The notes under the pieces were generated by a model that was not told the DNA's origin, ran no database searches, and saw only the letters and a program-made list of their open reading frames with translations. The translations under genes and the position numbers were made by a program. Shown in pieces: positions 43,481 through 51,235 of a stretch of DNA of 64,000 bases (position 1 is the stretch's first letter; each line of letters opens with the position of its first letter). The DNA is from Adhaeribacter terrigena (GTDB lineage Bacteria; Bacteroidota; Bacteroidia; Cytophagales; Hymenobacteraceae), in NCBI RefSeq assembly GCF_016623615.1, contig NZ_JAEHFX010000002.1:372001-436000 (forward strand). The letters run 5' to 3'.

Positions 43481-44464
43481 CTAAACTCTTTTAATACACC
43501 GGAAACCTAAATGGCAGGCCGCCGAATCGATCATTTGCGGAATGCGGGCGGCTGGGCGGTAGCGGTAGCAATAATTGATAGCACATAAATAGGAGCCACC
43601 TTTCAATACTTTCCTGGGGATTTTAATGTTTGGCTGGCGCGGGTCGTAACTGTTCTCCATAAAGCCACCTCTCGGATTCTGCGGAATGCAGCAAGCTTTT
43701 TGCGGGTTTTCCGGGTGTTTATCGCGGTACCAATCTGAGGTCCATTCCCAAACGTTGCCTGTCATATCGAACAAGCCATAGCCATTAGCTGGAAAGGCCC
43801 CGGCTGGTGAAATTCCGTCATAACCATCGAGCATCAAGTTTTGCCATGGAAATTCGCCCTGCCAGTAATTGGCCATCATTATCCCGCCGGGAGCTACCTC
43901 GTCGCCCCAGGTAAATTCTTTTTCCTCCAAACCGCCACGTGCAGCAAATTCCCATTCGGCTTCCGTTGGCAATTCTTTTCCGGCCCATTTGGCGTAAGTT
44001 TCCACGTCTTCCCAGGCAACCTGCGTAACCGGATAATTATCTTTTCCTGCAATGTTGCTGCCGGGGCCATGGGGTTGTTTCCAGTTGGCGTAAGGAATAT
44101 AATTCCACCAGTTGGCCATATAGCGCAGATCAACCCGTTGCTTTGCCTTTTGAAATACCATCGAACCTGGTACCAGCATTTCCGGTAATGCTCCCGGGTA
44201 AGCATCCGGATTTAATGGCCGCTCGGCATACGTTACATAATTTGTTGCCTCCACAAATCTTCGGAATTTGGCATTGGTAACCGGACTTACATCCATCCAG
44301 AAACCATCCACTTTTACGGTATGTACTGGTGCTTCGTCTTTATAGTGCTTTTCAGAACCCATCTTAAAAGTACCGCCCGGTATCCATTTCATGCCTTCCG
44401 GTTTACGTTGACTAACATTGGGGACTAACAGTTTTTTGCTTTCAGTAATTGAAGATGTTTCCAT
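43481..44464 (-). CDS. formylglycine-generating enzyme family protein (SUMF1/FGE)
   Basis: The 327-residue protein has IPGGTFKMGSEKHYKDEAPVHTVKVDGFWMDVSPVTNAKFRRFV, YPVTQVAWEDVETYAKWAGKELPTEAEWEFAARGG, GLFDMTGNVWEWTSDWY and KVLKGGSYLCAINYCYRYRPAAR. The last segment carries the two catalytic cysteines (C294 and C299) seen in true FGEs, so it should activate sulfatases by converting Cys to formylglycine. No signal peptide, so it acts in the cytosol. It lies 4 kb upstream of two arylsulfatase genes and is on the opposite strand; both sulfatases also lack signal peptides, which fits a cytosolic maturation route. Confidence 0.94.
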   Translation of the reverse strand: METSSITESKKLLVPNVSQRKPEGMKWIPGGTFKMGSEKHYKDEAPVHTVKVDGFWMDVSPVTNAKFRRFVEATNYVTYAERPLNPDAYPGALPEMLVPGSMVFQKAKQRVDLRYMANWWNYIPYANWKQPHGPGSNIAGKDNYPVTQVAWEDVETYAKWAGKELPTEAEWEFAARGGLEEKEFTWGDEVAPGGIMMANYWQGEFPWQNLMLDGYDGISPAGAFPANGYGLFDMTGNVWEWTSDWYRDKHPENPQKACCIPQNPRGGFMENSYDPRQPNIKIPRKVLKGGSYLCAINYCYRYRPAARIPQMIDSAACHLGFRCIKRV

Positions 44465-44816
44465 GTGATAAACATTTAAATAATCGAAGTCCAGTAACTA
44501 AGTTTTATACCATCTAATGATCTGATTGTTTAAGAAATCTAACAGGTAAATAAACTAGAATATGTTTCCAATTCCCTTAAAAATAAGCTAAATACCGGAT
44601 TTTTGGTTAACAATTTTCCATAAACATCTCTTAATTAGAGGTTAAGATGGTGTTTATACTGGCTAACGGCGGTTTTTACTTAGTGAACGGTTCAAACGAA
44701 AAAGTCTTTAACCTGTTCTGTACATTAAAGAAACTCACCTAACCTTAAACAAAACCCCCGACCAAACCCAGATAGTTTTTAATTAGCCCTATAATTTATC
44801 CTTAAATCTTTAAACT
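44465..44816. other. intergenic region between divergent genes, nothing recognised
   Basis: AT-rich spacer between the FGE gene (minus) and the DUF2092 gene (plus). No 30-bp element is present, and no promoter with clear spacing was identified. Confidence 0.45.
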
Positions 44817-45665
44817 ATGTACCATTCAAATTCAAAAGAAAACGGTACGGCCAGATGGCTTATATTTTCGCTGATCCTCTTTGGAGTTTTAAGCATCAGC
44901 TGGAAAATACTATCGGCTCTGCCCGAAAAGCCCGAAACAACTATCCTGCTTTCCACAAAAAACCAAACTCCCAAAATTGACAAGCAGGCCGACCAGATCC
45001 TTAAGCAAATGAGCGATTACCTTACCAGCTTAGACCAGTTCTCTTATAATTCTAAGGGTAGTTTCGAAGAAGTACTCAAGGACAATAAGAAGCATCAAAC
45101 GTCCTATAATTCTGAAGTTTACGTGGACCGGCCCAATAAATTACGAGTGAACGCTGCCAGCGGCGAAAAAGCTGCATCAGTGTATTATGATGGCAGTCAG
45201 TTTACTGTAATGGGGAAAAAAATAAATATGTATGCCCAGGCTAGCGCGCCCCCCACTTTAGATCAGGCCCTGGATGCCGCCCGCGATAAATTACAATTAG
45301 ACCCACCAGGCGCCGATTTGATCTATACCAATCCTTATACCGGTTTATTGGAAGAAATTATAGAAGGCAAATTCAAAGGCGATGAAAAAATTAACGGCAT
45401 TTCCTGTTACCGCTTAGCTTTCAAAAGCAAGGAAGTAGACTGGGATATCTGGATCGAAAAAGGTGATAAGCCGCTTCCCCGCAAGTACGAGATCATTAGT
45501 AAAAATATGCCCGAAAAGCCAGCGTTCCTTGTAGAATTTTCGGATTGGAATGTAAAGCCTACACTTAATAATGAAATGTTTGCTTTTGTTCCCCCTGCCG
45601 ATTCTAGGAAAGTTGATTTTGTGCAGGCTAAAGAAATGAAAGACGCTAAAAAGAATTCGAAATGA
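44817..45665 (+). CDS. DUF2092 family secreted protein
   Basis: The 282-residue protein has an N-terminal hydrophobic segment (LIFSLILFGVLSISWKILSAL) serving as signal anchor. The remainder matches DUF2092: QADQILKQMSDYLTSLDQFSYNSKGSFEEVL, SEVYVDRPNKLRVNAASG, SVYYDGSQFTVMGKKINMYAQASAPPTLDQALDAARDKL, FKGDEKINGISCYRLAFKSKEVDWDIWIEKGDKPLPRKYEI, VEFSDWNVKPTLNNEMFAFVPP. This has the general shape of LolA/LppX-like periplasmic lipid carriers, but function is unknown. Its stop overlaps the ATG of the next gene (45662), indicating co-translation. Confidence 0.88.
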   Translation: MYHSNSKENGTARWLIFSLILFGVLSISWKILSALPEKPETTILLSTKNQTPKIDKQADQILKQMSDYLTSLDQFSYNSKGSFEEVLKDNKKHQTSYNSEVYVDRPNKLRVNAASGEKAASVYYDGSQFTVMGKKINMYAQASAPPTLDQALDAARDKLQLDPPGADLIYTNPYTGLLEEIIEGKFKGDEKINGISCYRLAFKSKEVDWDIWIEKGDKPLPRKYEIISKNMPEKPAFLVEFSDWNVKPTLNNEMFAFVPPADSRKVDFVQAKEMKDAKKNSK

Positions 45666-46024
45666 AAAATCTATCTAGCCTTAACCTGAAAAAATGCGCG
45701 GCTTTTATAGTGGCATTTTTCCTATTCGTATTAGGTGCCGAAGAAATAATGGCGCAATATATCCACAACGATGAAATTAGGCGAGATGTGCGCGGTACTG
45801 CCCGCAGATCTGCCCGACGGGTAGAAAGGCGCCATGATATTATTGAAGGCGATGTGGGCTATGTGGCACCGGTCGCCGCTGCTGCCGCTGTTACTACGGC
45901 AGCAATTCTTTACTCTTTACCGCATGGCTGCATCGACCGCTCGGGCATTTATGATTGTAACGGTATCCGTTACCGGCCTCAATACCAGGGTGCCAACCTG
46001 GTTTACATTCAGGTGAATGATTGA
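45662..46024 (+). CDS. small secreted hypothetical protein
   Basis: The 120-residue product has a signal peptide (KKCAAFIVAFFLFVLGAEEIMAQ). The mature part holds an Arg-rich block (RRDVRGTARRSARRVERRHD), a hydrophobic Ala/Val stretch (YVAPVAAAAAVTTAAILYSL) and a Cys/Tyr-rich end (GCIDRSGIYDCNGIRYRPQYQG). The hydrophobic stretch may form a membrane helix. No certain family; genes of this shape often lie next to DUF2092 in Bacteroidota and Proteobacteria. Translationally coupled to the DUF2092 gene (ATG inside its stop region). Confidence 0.75.
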   Translation: MKNLSSLNLKKCAAFIVAFFLFVLGAEEIMAQYIHNDEIRRDVRGTARRSARRVERRHDIIEGDVGYVAPVAAAAAVTTAAILYSLPHGCIDRSGIYDCNGIRYRPQYQGANLVYIQVND

Positions 46025-46055
46025 AAAAGCGAAATATTCTGAATTTCCGAAAGAA

Positions 46056-46085
46056 TAAAACGGTATGGAAAACCCGCCAAAAAAT
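46056..46085 (+). repeat. dispersed 30-bp element carrying the DUF202 start codon
   Basis: Head TAAAACGGTATGG; its ATG (46065-46067) is the likely start codon. Confidence 0.7.
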
Positions 46086-46535
46086 ACTTCAGAACCTACA
46101 GCCGATGAAACTTCCGTCCGCCTTTCGCGGCAGCGGACAACCTTGTCGTTCCAGCGTACCCGGTTGTCTGCCGACCGGACGCTAATGAGTATCATCCGCA
46201 CGGCTTTGGCTCTTATTGGGTTCGGTTTTACTATTTTCCAGGTTTTCCGCTCCATGAAAGATTTGGTGGAAATAGATCTTAAAAAAGATCCCAGTGAACT
46301 TGCCGGCAAGTTGGGATTATCGCTGGTTGGTTTGGGAATTGGTATGTTGATCCTGGGCATAGTATATCATATCGCTTTTATGAAACAGGTGCGGGCCGAA
46401 CGCGAAAAAATGGAGCTTGAAAAATTAATTATTTCCGGCGATACCTTCCCGATCTCGATGACCTTGATCATTGCTGTTCTGCTATTCCTGTTAGGGATTT
46501 ATGTCATCTTTAAAATGTTAATCAATTATTACTAA
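46065..46535 (+). CDS. DUF202 family membrane protein (YidH-like)
   Basis: The 156-residue product has the DUF202 pattern: RQRTTLSFQRTRLSADRTLMSIIRTALALIGFGFTIFQVF, followed by a second helix (LGLSLVGLGIGMLILGIVYHIAFM) and a third (SMTLIIAVLLFLLGIYVIFKML). The N-terminal cytosolic RTxL(S)xxRTxLAxxRT segment precedes the first helix. The start codon lies inside a 30-bp element (46056-46085, head TAAAACGGTATGG). Function unknown; often beside sulfatase- or stress-related loci. Inner membrane. Confidence 0.85.
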   Translation: MENPPKNTSEPTADETSVRLSRQRTTLSFQRTRLSADRTLMSIIRTALALIGFGFTIFQVFRSMKDLVEIDLKKDPSELAGKLGLSLVGLGIGMLILGIVYHIAFMKQVRAEREKMELEKLIISGDTFPISMTLIIAVLLFLLGIYVIFKMLINYY

Positions 46536-46619
46536 GCTTCTAAGAATGCGCTGGAGATAGTAGGAAAATAGACTGAAAAAGGTTGGAAGCCAATTAATGA
46601 GATCCAGTTCCTGAAGATT

Positions 46620-47408
46620 ATGAAAATTGGGCTATTTATAAATGCTTTACCCTTCTGGGCCTTTTTTTTACTACTTGTAGTAATCTCTATGCTTGCGGCA
46701 GAAGCAGGAGCGATAGTGGCTAATAAAAGAGTTAAGAAAGGGGCCAAGGAACCGGATGCTCCAATTGATACAGCCGTAGGCGCTGTTTTGGGCTTGTTAG
46801 CTTTTATGTTAGGGTTTACTTTTTCCTTAACCGAAGAACGCTTTTCCGACCGGAAGGAATTGGTAATTCAGGAGGCAAATGCTATTAATACGTGTTACCT
46901 CCGCGCAAATCTGATACCGGAAAAGCAAAAAAATGCTATCCGGAAATACCTGAGGGAATATACCGGGATTCTTTTAATGGTGGATGGTAAAAAGGTTAGT
47001 GAGCAATCAATTGCAAGAATGAAGGAACTTCATAACCTGATGTGGCAGGAAGCATCTTCCCTGGTAAAAGAAGACCTCGATTCCGAGATCAGAACCTTTT
47101 TTCTGGGATCCTTGAACGATGTAATAAATGTTTACGAGGAACGAAAAACCATTAGCCTGGTTTTCCGCATTCCGGATATTATCTGGTCTTCGCTGCTGCT
47201 GCTTACAGTTTTAGGAATTTTCTTCATCGGCTACCAGACCGGAACTTACGGCATCCGCAGATTATGGGGTGTTCCTTTATTAGCCGCTTCTTTTGCTATG
47301 GTTATGGTCCTGATCGCGGAAATGGATACTACCGGTGAAGGTCGTTTTAAAATTAGCCAGGAACCCTTAAAAAATGTGCAGGAAACTATGCAAAAAGATG
47401 CACTCTAA
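46620..47408 (+). CDS. DUF4239 (bestrophin-like) membrane protein
   Basis: The 262-residue product has four membrane segments: two at the N-terminus (LPFWAFFLLLVVISMLAAEAGAIV and AVGAVLGLLAFMLGFTFSLTEERFSDRKE), two at the C-terminus (IIWSSLLLLTVLGIFFIGYQTG and LLAASFAMVMVLIAEMD). The segment TFSLTEERFSDRKELVIQEANAINTCYLRANLIPE between them is the DUF4239 signature. The fold resembles bestrophin-type channels; direct evidence of channel function is lacking. It is 84 bp after the DUF202 gene in the same direction. Confidence 0.88.
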   Translation: MKIGLFINALPFWAFFLLLVVISMLAAEAGAIVANKRVKKGAKEPDAPIDTAVGAVLGLLAFMLGFTFSLTEERFSDRKELVIQEANAINTCYLRANLIPEKQKNAIRKYLREYTGILLMVDGKKVSEQSIARMKELHNLMWQEASSLVKEDLDSEIRTFFLGSLNDVINVYEERKTISLVFRIPDIIWSSLLLLTVLGIFFIGYQTGTYGIRRLWGVPLLAASFAMVMVLIAEMDTTGEGRFKISQEPLKNVQETMQKDAL

Positions 47409-47435
47409 AAAGCCTGGTAGATTTCTCTGTTAAAC

Positions 47436-47465
47436 CAAAAGGCTATCCAAACCATCCGAAAAAGT
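47436..47465 (+). repeat. dispersed 30-bp element, diverged
   Basis: Head CAAAAGGCTATCC; tail ATCCGAAAAAGT; between DUF4239 and BASS genes. Confidence 0.55.
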
Positions 47466-47493
47466 TAAAACGCAATTTTATAAACAGCCTGTT

Positions 47494-48351
47494 ATGAATG
47501 CCATAACCCTAATTATGCTGGTCCTGAAAATAAGCCTCTTTCTCACGGCTTTGGGTTACGGTTTAAAAACTCCTGCAGCAGATGCTTTTTACTTATTCCG
47601 GAACCCCGGGCTTTTGGTGCGTTCCGTGCTGGCCATGAACATTATTATGCCGGCAATTGCGCTTGTAATCGTCCTGAATTTCGATTTGCCGCATTTGGTA
47701 AAAGTAGCGCTGGTTGCCATTTCAGTTTCGCCTATAGCGCCCTTATTTCCTAAAAAACCATTGCAAGCTGGTGGCCGCGAAGGCTACGTGATCGGGCTGA
47801 TGATCATAGCCTCCATTTTATGCCTGTTTCTTATACCGCTTACCTTAAAAATGTTAGGCGGCTTTTACGATAAACCGGTTAATACTTCTATAAAAGGGCT
47901 CGTCATTACTGCGCTGGTTTCAGTAATTGTGCCATTAATTTTAGGAGTTGTTCTGAGATATTTCGCCTCGGTTCTTTCCGGAAAAATTGCGCACCCGGTT
48001 GCCCGCATTGCGCAGATCTTACTTCTTGTTTCGGCATTGCCAATTTTGGTTAAAATGTTTCCGGCAATCATTCATTTAATTGGTAACGGAACGGTGTTGG
48101 CCATTGCTGCTTTTTCGGTTACAGGAATGCTGGCAGGCCATTTTCTGGGAGGACCGTACCAGGAAAACCGTTCGGTTTTAGCCTTGGCTTCCGCTTCCCG
48201 TCACCCGGCAATTGCCTTTTCCGTAGCCAGCGCTAATATGCCCGACCATAAACTGGTACCTGCCGCCATTCTACTTTATCTGCTCATTAATGCTATCGTT
48301 TCTATCCCTTACCTGAAGTGGCTGGCAAAAGCAAATCAGACCCTGAAGTAA
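47494..48351 (+). CDS. BASS-type transporter (bile acid:Na symporter-like)
   Basis: The 285-residue membrane protein has about nine hydrophobic segments. MNIIMPAIALVIVLNFDLPH and ALVAISVSPIAPLFPKK, then ALASASRHPAIAFSVASAN, match the pattern of bile acid:sodium symporter (BASS)/arsenite-type folds: crossover helices with the S-x-S-P and R-H-P-x-I motifs. Its place among FGE and sulfatase genes suggests uptake of an organic anion such as a sulfate ester or its product; this is inference. Followed by a 30-bp element with the exact consensus (48368-48397), but no terminator, before sulfatase 1. Confidence 0.82.
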   Translation: MNAITLIMLVLKISLFLTALGYGLKTPAADAFYLFRNPGLLVRSVLAMNIIMPAIALVIVLNFDLPHLVKVALVAISVSPIAPLFPKKPLQAGGREGYVIGLMIIASILCLFLIPLTLKMLGGFYDKPVNTSIKGLVITALVSVIVPLILGVVLRYFASVLSGKIAHPVARIAQILLLVSALPILVKMFPAIIHLIGNGTVLAIAAFSVTGMLAGHFLGGPYQENRSVLALASASRHPAIAFSVASANMPDHKLVPAAILLYLLINAIVSIPYLKWLAKANQTLK

Positions 48352-48367
48352 AACCAGGCGATTAAAG

Positions 48368-48397
48368 AAAAACGCTATGCTTTTAGCCTGAAAAACT
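48368..48397 (+). repeat. dispersed 30-bp element, consensus copy
   Basis: Head AAAAACGCTATGC; tail TTTTAGCCTGAAAAACT; used as reference for the family. Confidence 0.93.
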
Positions 48398-48489
48398 GCT
48401 ATTACTTAACTCCGCTATTCACCCGCAATTATTACTCCTGAAAAAAATCAAAAATGAATGATCCTTAACCATTTAGTCAAGCTAATTCT

Positions 48490-50058
48490 ATGAAAAAACC
48501 AAATCCAAAAAAGAACGGCAAAGCCGGCAACGGCAAGAAAAAACCAAATATCCTCGTGATATGGGGAGACGACATTGGCATCTCTAACCTGAGTTGCTAC
48601 TCCCACGGCCTGATGGGTTACAAAACGCCCAATATAGACCGGATCGCTAAAGAAGGTATGATGTTTACGGATAGTTACGGCGAACAAAGTTGTACGGCCG
48701 GCCGTTCTTCTTTCATAACCGGGCAAAGCGTATTGCGCACTGGTCTTTCCAAAGTAGGAATGCCGGGTGCGCCAATTGGAATGAATGAGCAGATAGTTAC
48801 CATTGCCGCACTCCTCAAAGAGCAGGGTTACGCCACTGGTCAGTTCGGTAAAAACCATCTTGGCGACCTCAACCACATGCTGCCCACAAATCACGGTTTC
48901 GACGAGTTCTTCGGCAATCTTTATCATCTGAATGCCGAAGAGGACCCGGAAAACGAAGACTATCCAAAGGATCAACGATTCAGGGATATGTTCCTGCCGC
49001 GCGGCGTAATCCATTCATGGGCCACCGATAAGGATGATACCACTGTTGAGCCACGCTGGGGCCGCGTGGGCAAACAGAAAATAAAAGATACCGGCCCGCT
49101 TACCCGGAAGCGGATGGAAACTATAGACGACGATTTTGCTGCCGCAGCCAAGGATTTTATTAAGCGCCAAGCAGACGATGATAAGCCGTTTTTCGTGTGG
49201 CTGAATACGAGCCACATGCACTTCATAACCCATCCCAAACCGGAGAGCAAAGGAAAGGCAGGCCAGTGGCAGTCGGGCTATCACGATACCATGGTTGATC
49301 ATGACAAACTAGTAGGAGAGGTGCTTGACTATCTAGACAAGCTTGGCCTTGCTGAAGACACCTTCGTGATGTACTCGACCGATAACGGACCACATAGCAA
49401 TACCTGGCCAGACGGCGGCACAACCCCTTTCCGGAGTGAGAAGAACACCAACTGGGAGGGTGCTTTTCGCATTCCACTTCTCATCCGTTGGCCGGGTAAG
49501 ATCGAAGCAGGATCTGTTTCGAATGAGATTGTGCAGCACCACGATTGGCTTCCAACTTTCCTCGAAATGGCTGGTGCTCCCGACGTTGTAGAAAAACTCA
49601 AAAAAGGCTACCAGGCAATTGGTCGAACGTACAAAAATCACATCGATGGCGAGAGCCTGCTTCGCTATATTACCGGTAAGCAAGAAAAGAGCCCGCGCAA
49701 CTTCTTCTTCTACATCAGCGACGACGGCGACATTCTTGCTTTCCGCTACGATAACTGGAAGTTCGTCTTTATGGAGCAGCGCAGCCAGGGCACTATGCAG
49801 GTGTGGGCGGAGCCCTTCACCCGCCTGCGGGTACCAAAGCTCTTTAACCTCCGCACCGACCCTTACGAGTTCGCCGACATCACGTCTAACAGCTATTGGG
49901 ACTGGTACTCACATACCGCTTATCTCTTCTTTCTGGCGCAGGCAGCAGCAGGAATGTTTGCCGAAACCTTCAAAGAATTCCCGCCGATCCAAAAACCAAA
50001 CACTTTTACCATAGACGATGCCATTGCCAAAATGGGAGAATCTGTTTCCGGAGATTAA
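48490..50058 (+). CDS. arylsulfatase, cytosolic, CTAGR-type active site
   Basis: The 522-residue protein is an S1-family sulfatase: NILVIWGDDIGISNLSCYS (metal Asp27/28), SCTAGRSSFITGQ with C68-T-A-G-R72 as the formylglycine motif, GKNHLGDLNH, MYSTDNGPHSNTWPDGG and HHDWLPTFLEMAG. The motif has Ala instead of Pro at the third place (CxAxR); both forms are known. There is no signal peptide, the N-terminus is lysine-rich, so it acts in the cytosol. It hydrolyses sulfate esters after maturation by an FGE such as 43481-44464. Many codons are GC-rich and use CTC, unlike the surrounding genes. A hairpin terminator follows at 50068. Confidence 0.92.
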   Translation: MKKPNPKKNGKAGNGKKKPNILVIWGDDIGISNLSCYSHGLMGYKTPNIDRIAKEGMMFTDSYGEQSCTAGRSSFITGQSVLRTGLSKVGMPGAPIGMNEQIVTIAALLKEQGYATGQFGKNHLGDLNHMLPTNHGFDEFFGNLYHLNAEEDPENEDYPKDQRFRDMFLPRGVIHSWATDKDDTTVEPRWGRVGKQKIKDTGPLTRKRMETIDDDFAAAAKDFIKRQADDDKPFFVWLNTSHMHFITHPKPESKGKAGQWQSGYHDTMVDHDKLVGEVLDYLDKLGLAEDTFVMYSTDNGPHSNTWPDGGTTPFRSEKNTNWEGAFRIPLLIRWPGKIEAGSVSNEIVQHHDWLPTFLEMAGAPDVVEKLKKGYQAIGRTYKNHIDGESLLRYITGKQEKSPRNFFFYISDDGDILAFRYDNWKFVFMEQRSQGTMQVWAEPFTRLRVPKLFNLRTDPYEFADITSNSYWDWYSHTAYLFFLAQAAAGMFAETFKEFPPIQKPNTFTIDDAIAKMGESVSGD

Positions 50059-50067
50059 AAATGTGAT

Positions 50068-50098
50068 GGCGGAGTAGATCTCCGGTTCCGCCTTTTTT
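50068..50098 (+). terminator. terminator after sulfatase 1
   Basis: GGCGGA and TCCGCC pair around an inner GGAG/CTCC stem; followed by TTTTTT. Confidence 0.8.
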
Positions 50099-50113
50099 CT
50101 TTAAACCCAAATC

Positions 50114-50143
50114 AAAAACGGTATGCATTTATGCGAAAAAACT
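50114..50143 (+). repeat. dispersed 30-bp element over the HAD start codon
   Basis: Head AAAAACGGTATGC; the start ATG (50131) lies in the tail. Confidence 0.8.
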
Positions 50144-51162
50144 GCCTGAAGAATCTGGCTGGTTTCCTGTTGCTTTTTAGCTTGATAACCAGTTGCAAAC
50201 AATCCGAAAAGGAAACGAAAAACGCTATGGAAAAAGCCCAAAAAACCGCCGATGCCTTGCCTTCCTGGAAAGATGGTGAAGCTAAAGAACGCATTCTGAA
50301 CTTTGTAAAAAACGCTGCCGATTCTGCTTCCAAAAACTACATTCCACCAGCCGAACGCATTGCTGTTTTCGATAACGACGGTACGCTCTGGAATGAAGCG
50401 CCCATGCTTTTCCAGGTCAGTTTTATGTTCGATCGCATCAAAAGTCTGGCTGCGCAGAACCCCGATTGGAAAACGCAACAGCCTTATAAAGCTGTGCTGG
50501 AAAATGATCATGAGGCCATGAAAAAATTTACGCACCAGGATTTCGGGAAACTTATGGCGGCTTCGCATGCGGGTATTTCCCCGGAAGAATTTAAAGCGGC
50601 TGCTACCCAGTGGTTCGATACGGCGCAGCACCCGGTTTACAAGCGTCCTTACCTTAAATGCGTGTACCAACCCCAACTTGAGCTCCTGAATTATCTCCGC
50701 GAAAATGGTTTTAAAAACTTTATCGTTTCCGGCGGCGGGGTAGATTTTATGCGGGCTTTTGCGGAAAAAACTTATGGCATTCCGCCGGAACAAATTATTG
50801 GCAGCAGTGCCAAAACCACAATGGAAAGCAAAGATGGCAAACCGGCGCTAATGAAAACCCCCGAGCTCCAGAGCTTCGACGACCGGGCTGAAAAAGTATC
50901 AAACATAAACCTACACATCGGGCGGCGGCCGGTGCTGGCTTGCGGTAATTCAGATGGCGACTTAAACATGTTGCAATACACCGCCGCTGGTACCGGTCCG
51001 AATCTGGAGATCTACATTCACCACGACGATGCGGAACGCGAAATGGCCTACGAAAAACACCCGCTCATGGGCGAACTGAAAGAAGGTTTGGTAGAAGCCA
51101 AAGCTAAAAACTGGATCATAGTCAGTATGAAAAACGACTGGAAAAAGGTCTTTCCAGATTAA
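50131..51162 (+). CDS. HAD-family phosphatase, lipoprotein
   Basis: The 343-residue product has a lipoprotein signal (LLLFSLITSC, Cys22 as lipid site) and a HAD fold: VFDNDGTLWNEAPM with D81 and D83, IVSGGGVDFMRAFAEKTYG (motif II Ser), and VLACGNSDGDLNMLQY (motif IV). It would be a membrane-anchored periplasmic phosphatase, perhaps on phosphoserine-like or sugar phosphates. Beside the sulfatases it may remove phosphate from the same ester substrates, but that is inference. The start region overlaps a 30-bp element (50114-50143), and a second copy within the gene (50218-50247) encodes KNAMEKAQKT. Confidence 0.9.
   Translation: MRKNCLKNLAGFLLLFSLITSCKQSEKETKNAMEKAQKTADALPSWKDGEAKERILNFVKNAADSASKNYIPPAERIAVFDNDGTLWNEAPMLFQVSFMFDRIKSLAAQNPDWKTQQPYKAVLENDHEAMKKFTHQDFGKLMAASHAGISPEEFKAAATQWFDTAQHPVYKRPYLKCVYQPQLELLNYLRENGFKNFIVSGGGVDFMRAFAEKTYGIPPEQIIGSSAKTTMESKDGKPALMKTPELQSFDDRAEKVSNINLHIGRRPVLACGNSDGDLNMLQYTAAGTGPNLEIYIHHDDAEREMAYEKHPLMGELKEGLVEAKAKNWIIVSMKNDWKKVFPD
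50218..50247 (+). repeat. dispersed 30-bp element inside the HAD gene
   Basis: Head AAAAACGCTATGG; sense direction; in the segment after the lipoprotein signal. Confidence 0.65.
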
Positions 51163-51163
51163 T

Positions 51164-51193
51164 AAAATCGCAATGGTTTGGGAGCAAAAAAGT
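51164..51193 (+). repeat. weak copy of the 30-bp element
   Basis: Head AAAATCGCAATGG; tail GGGAGCAAAAAAGT; directly after the HAD stop. Confidence 0.45.
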
Positions 51194-51235
51194 AAGACAA
51201 CCAAAAGGGATTCAAAAATTAAAACTACATAAAAA

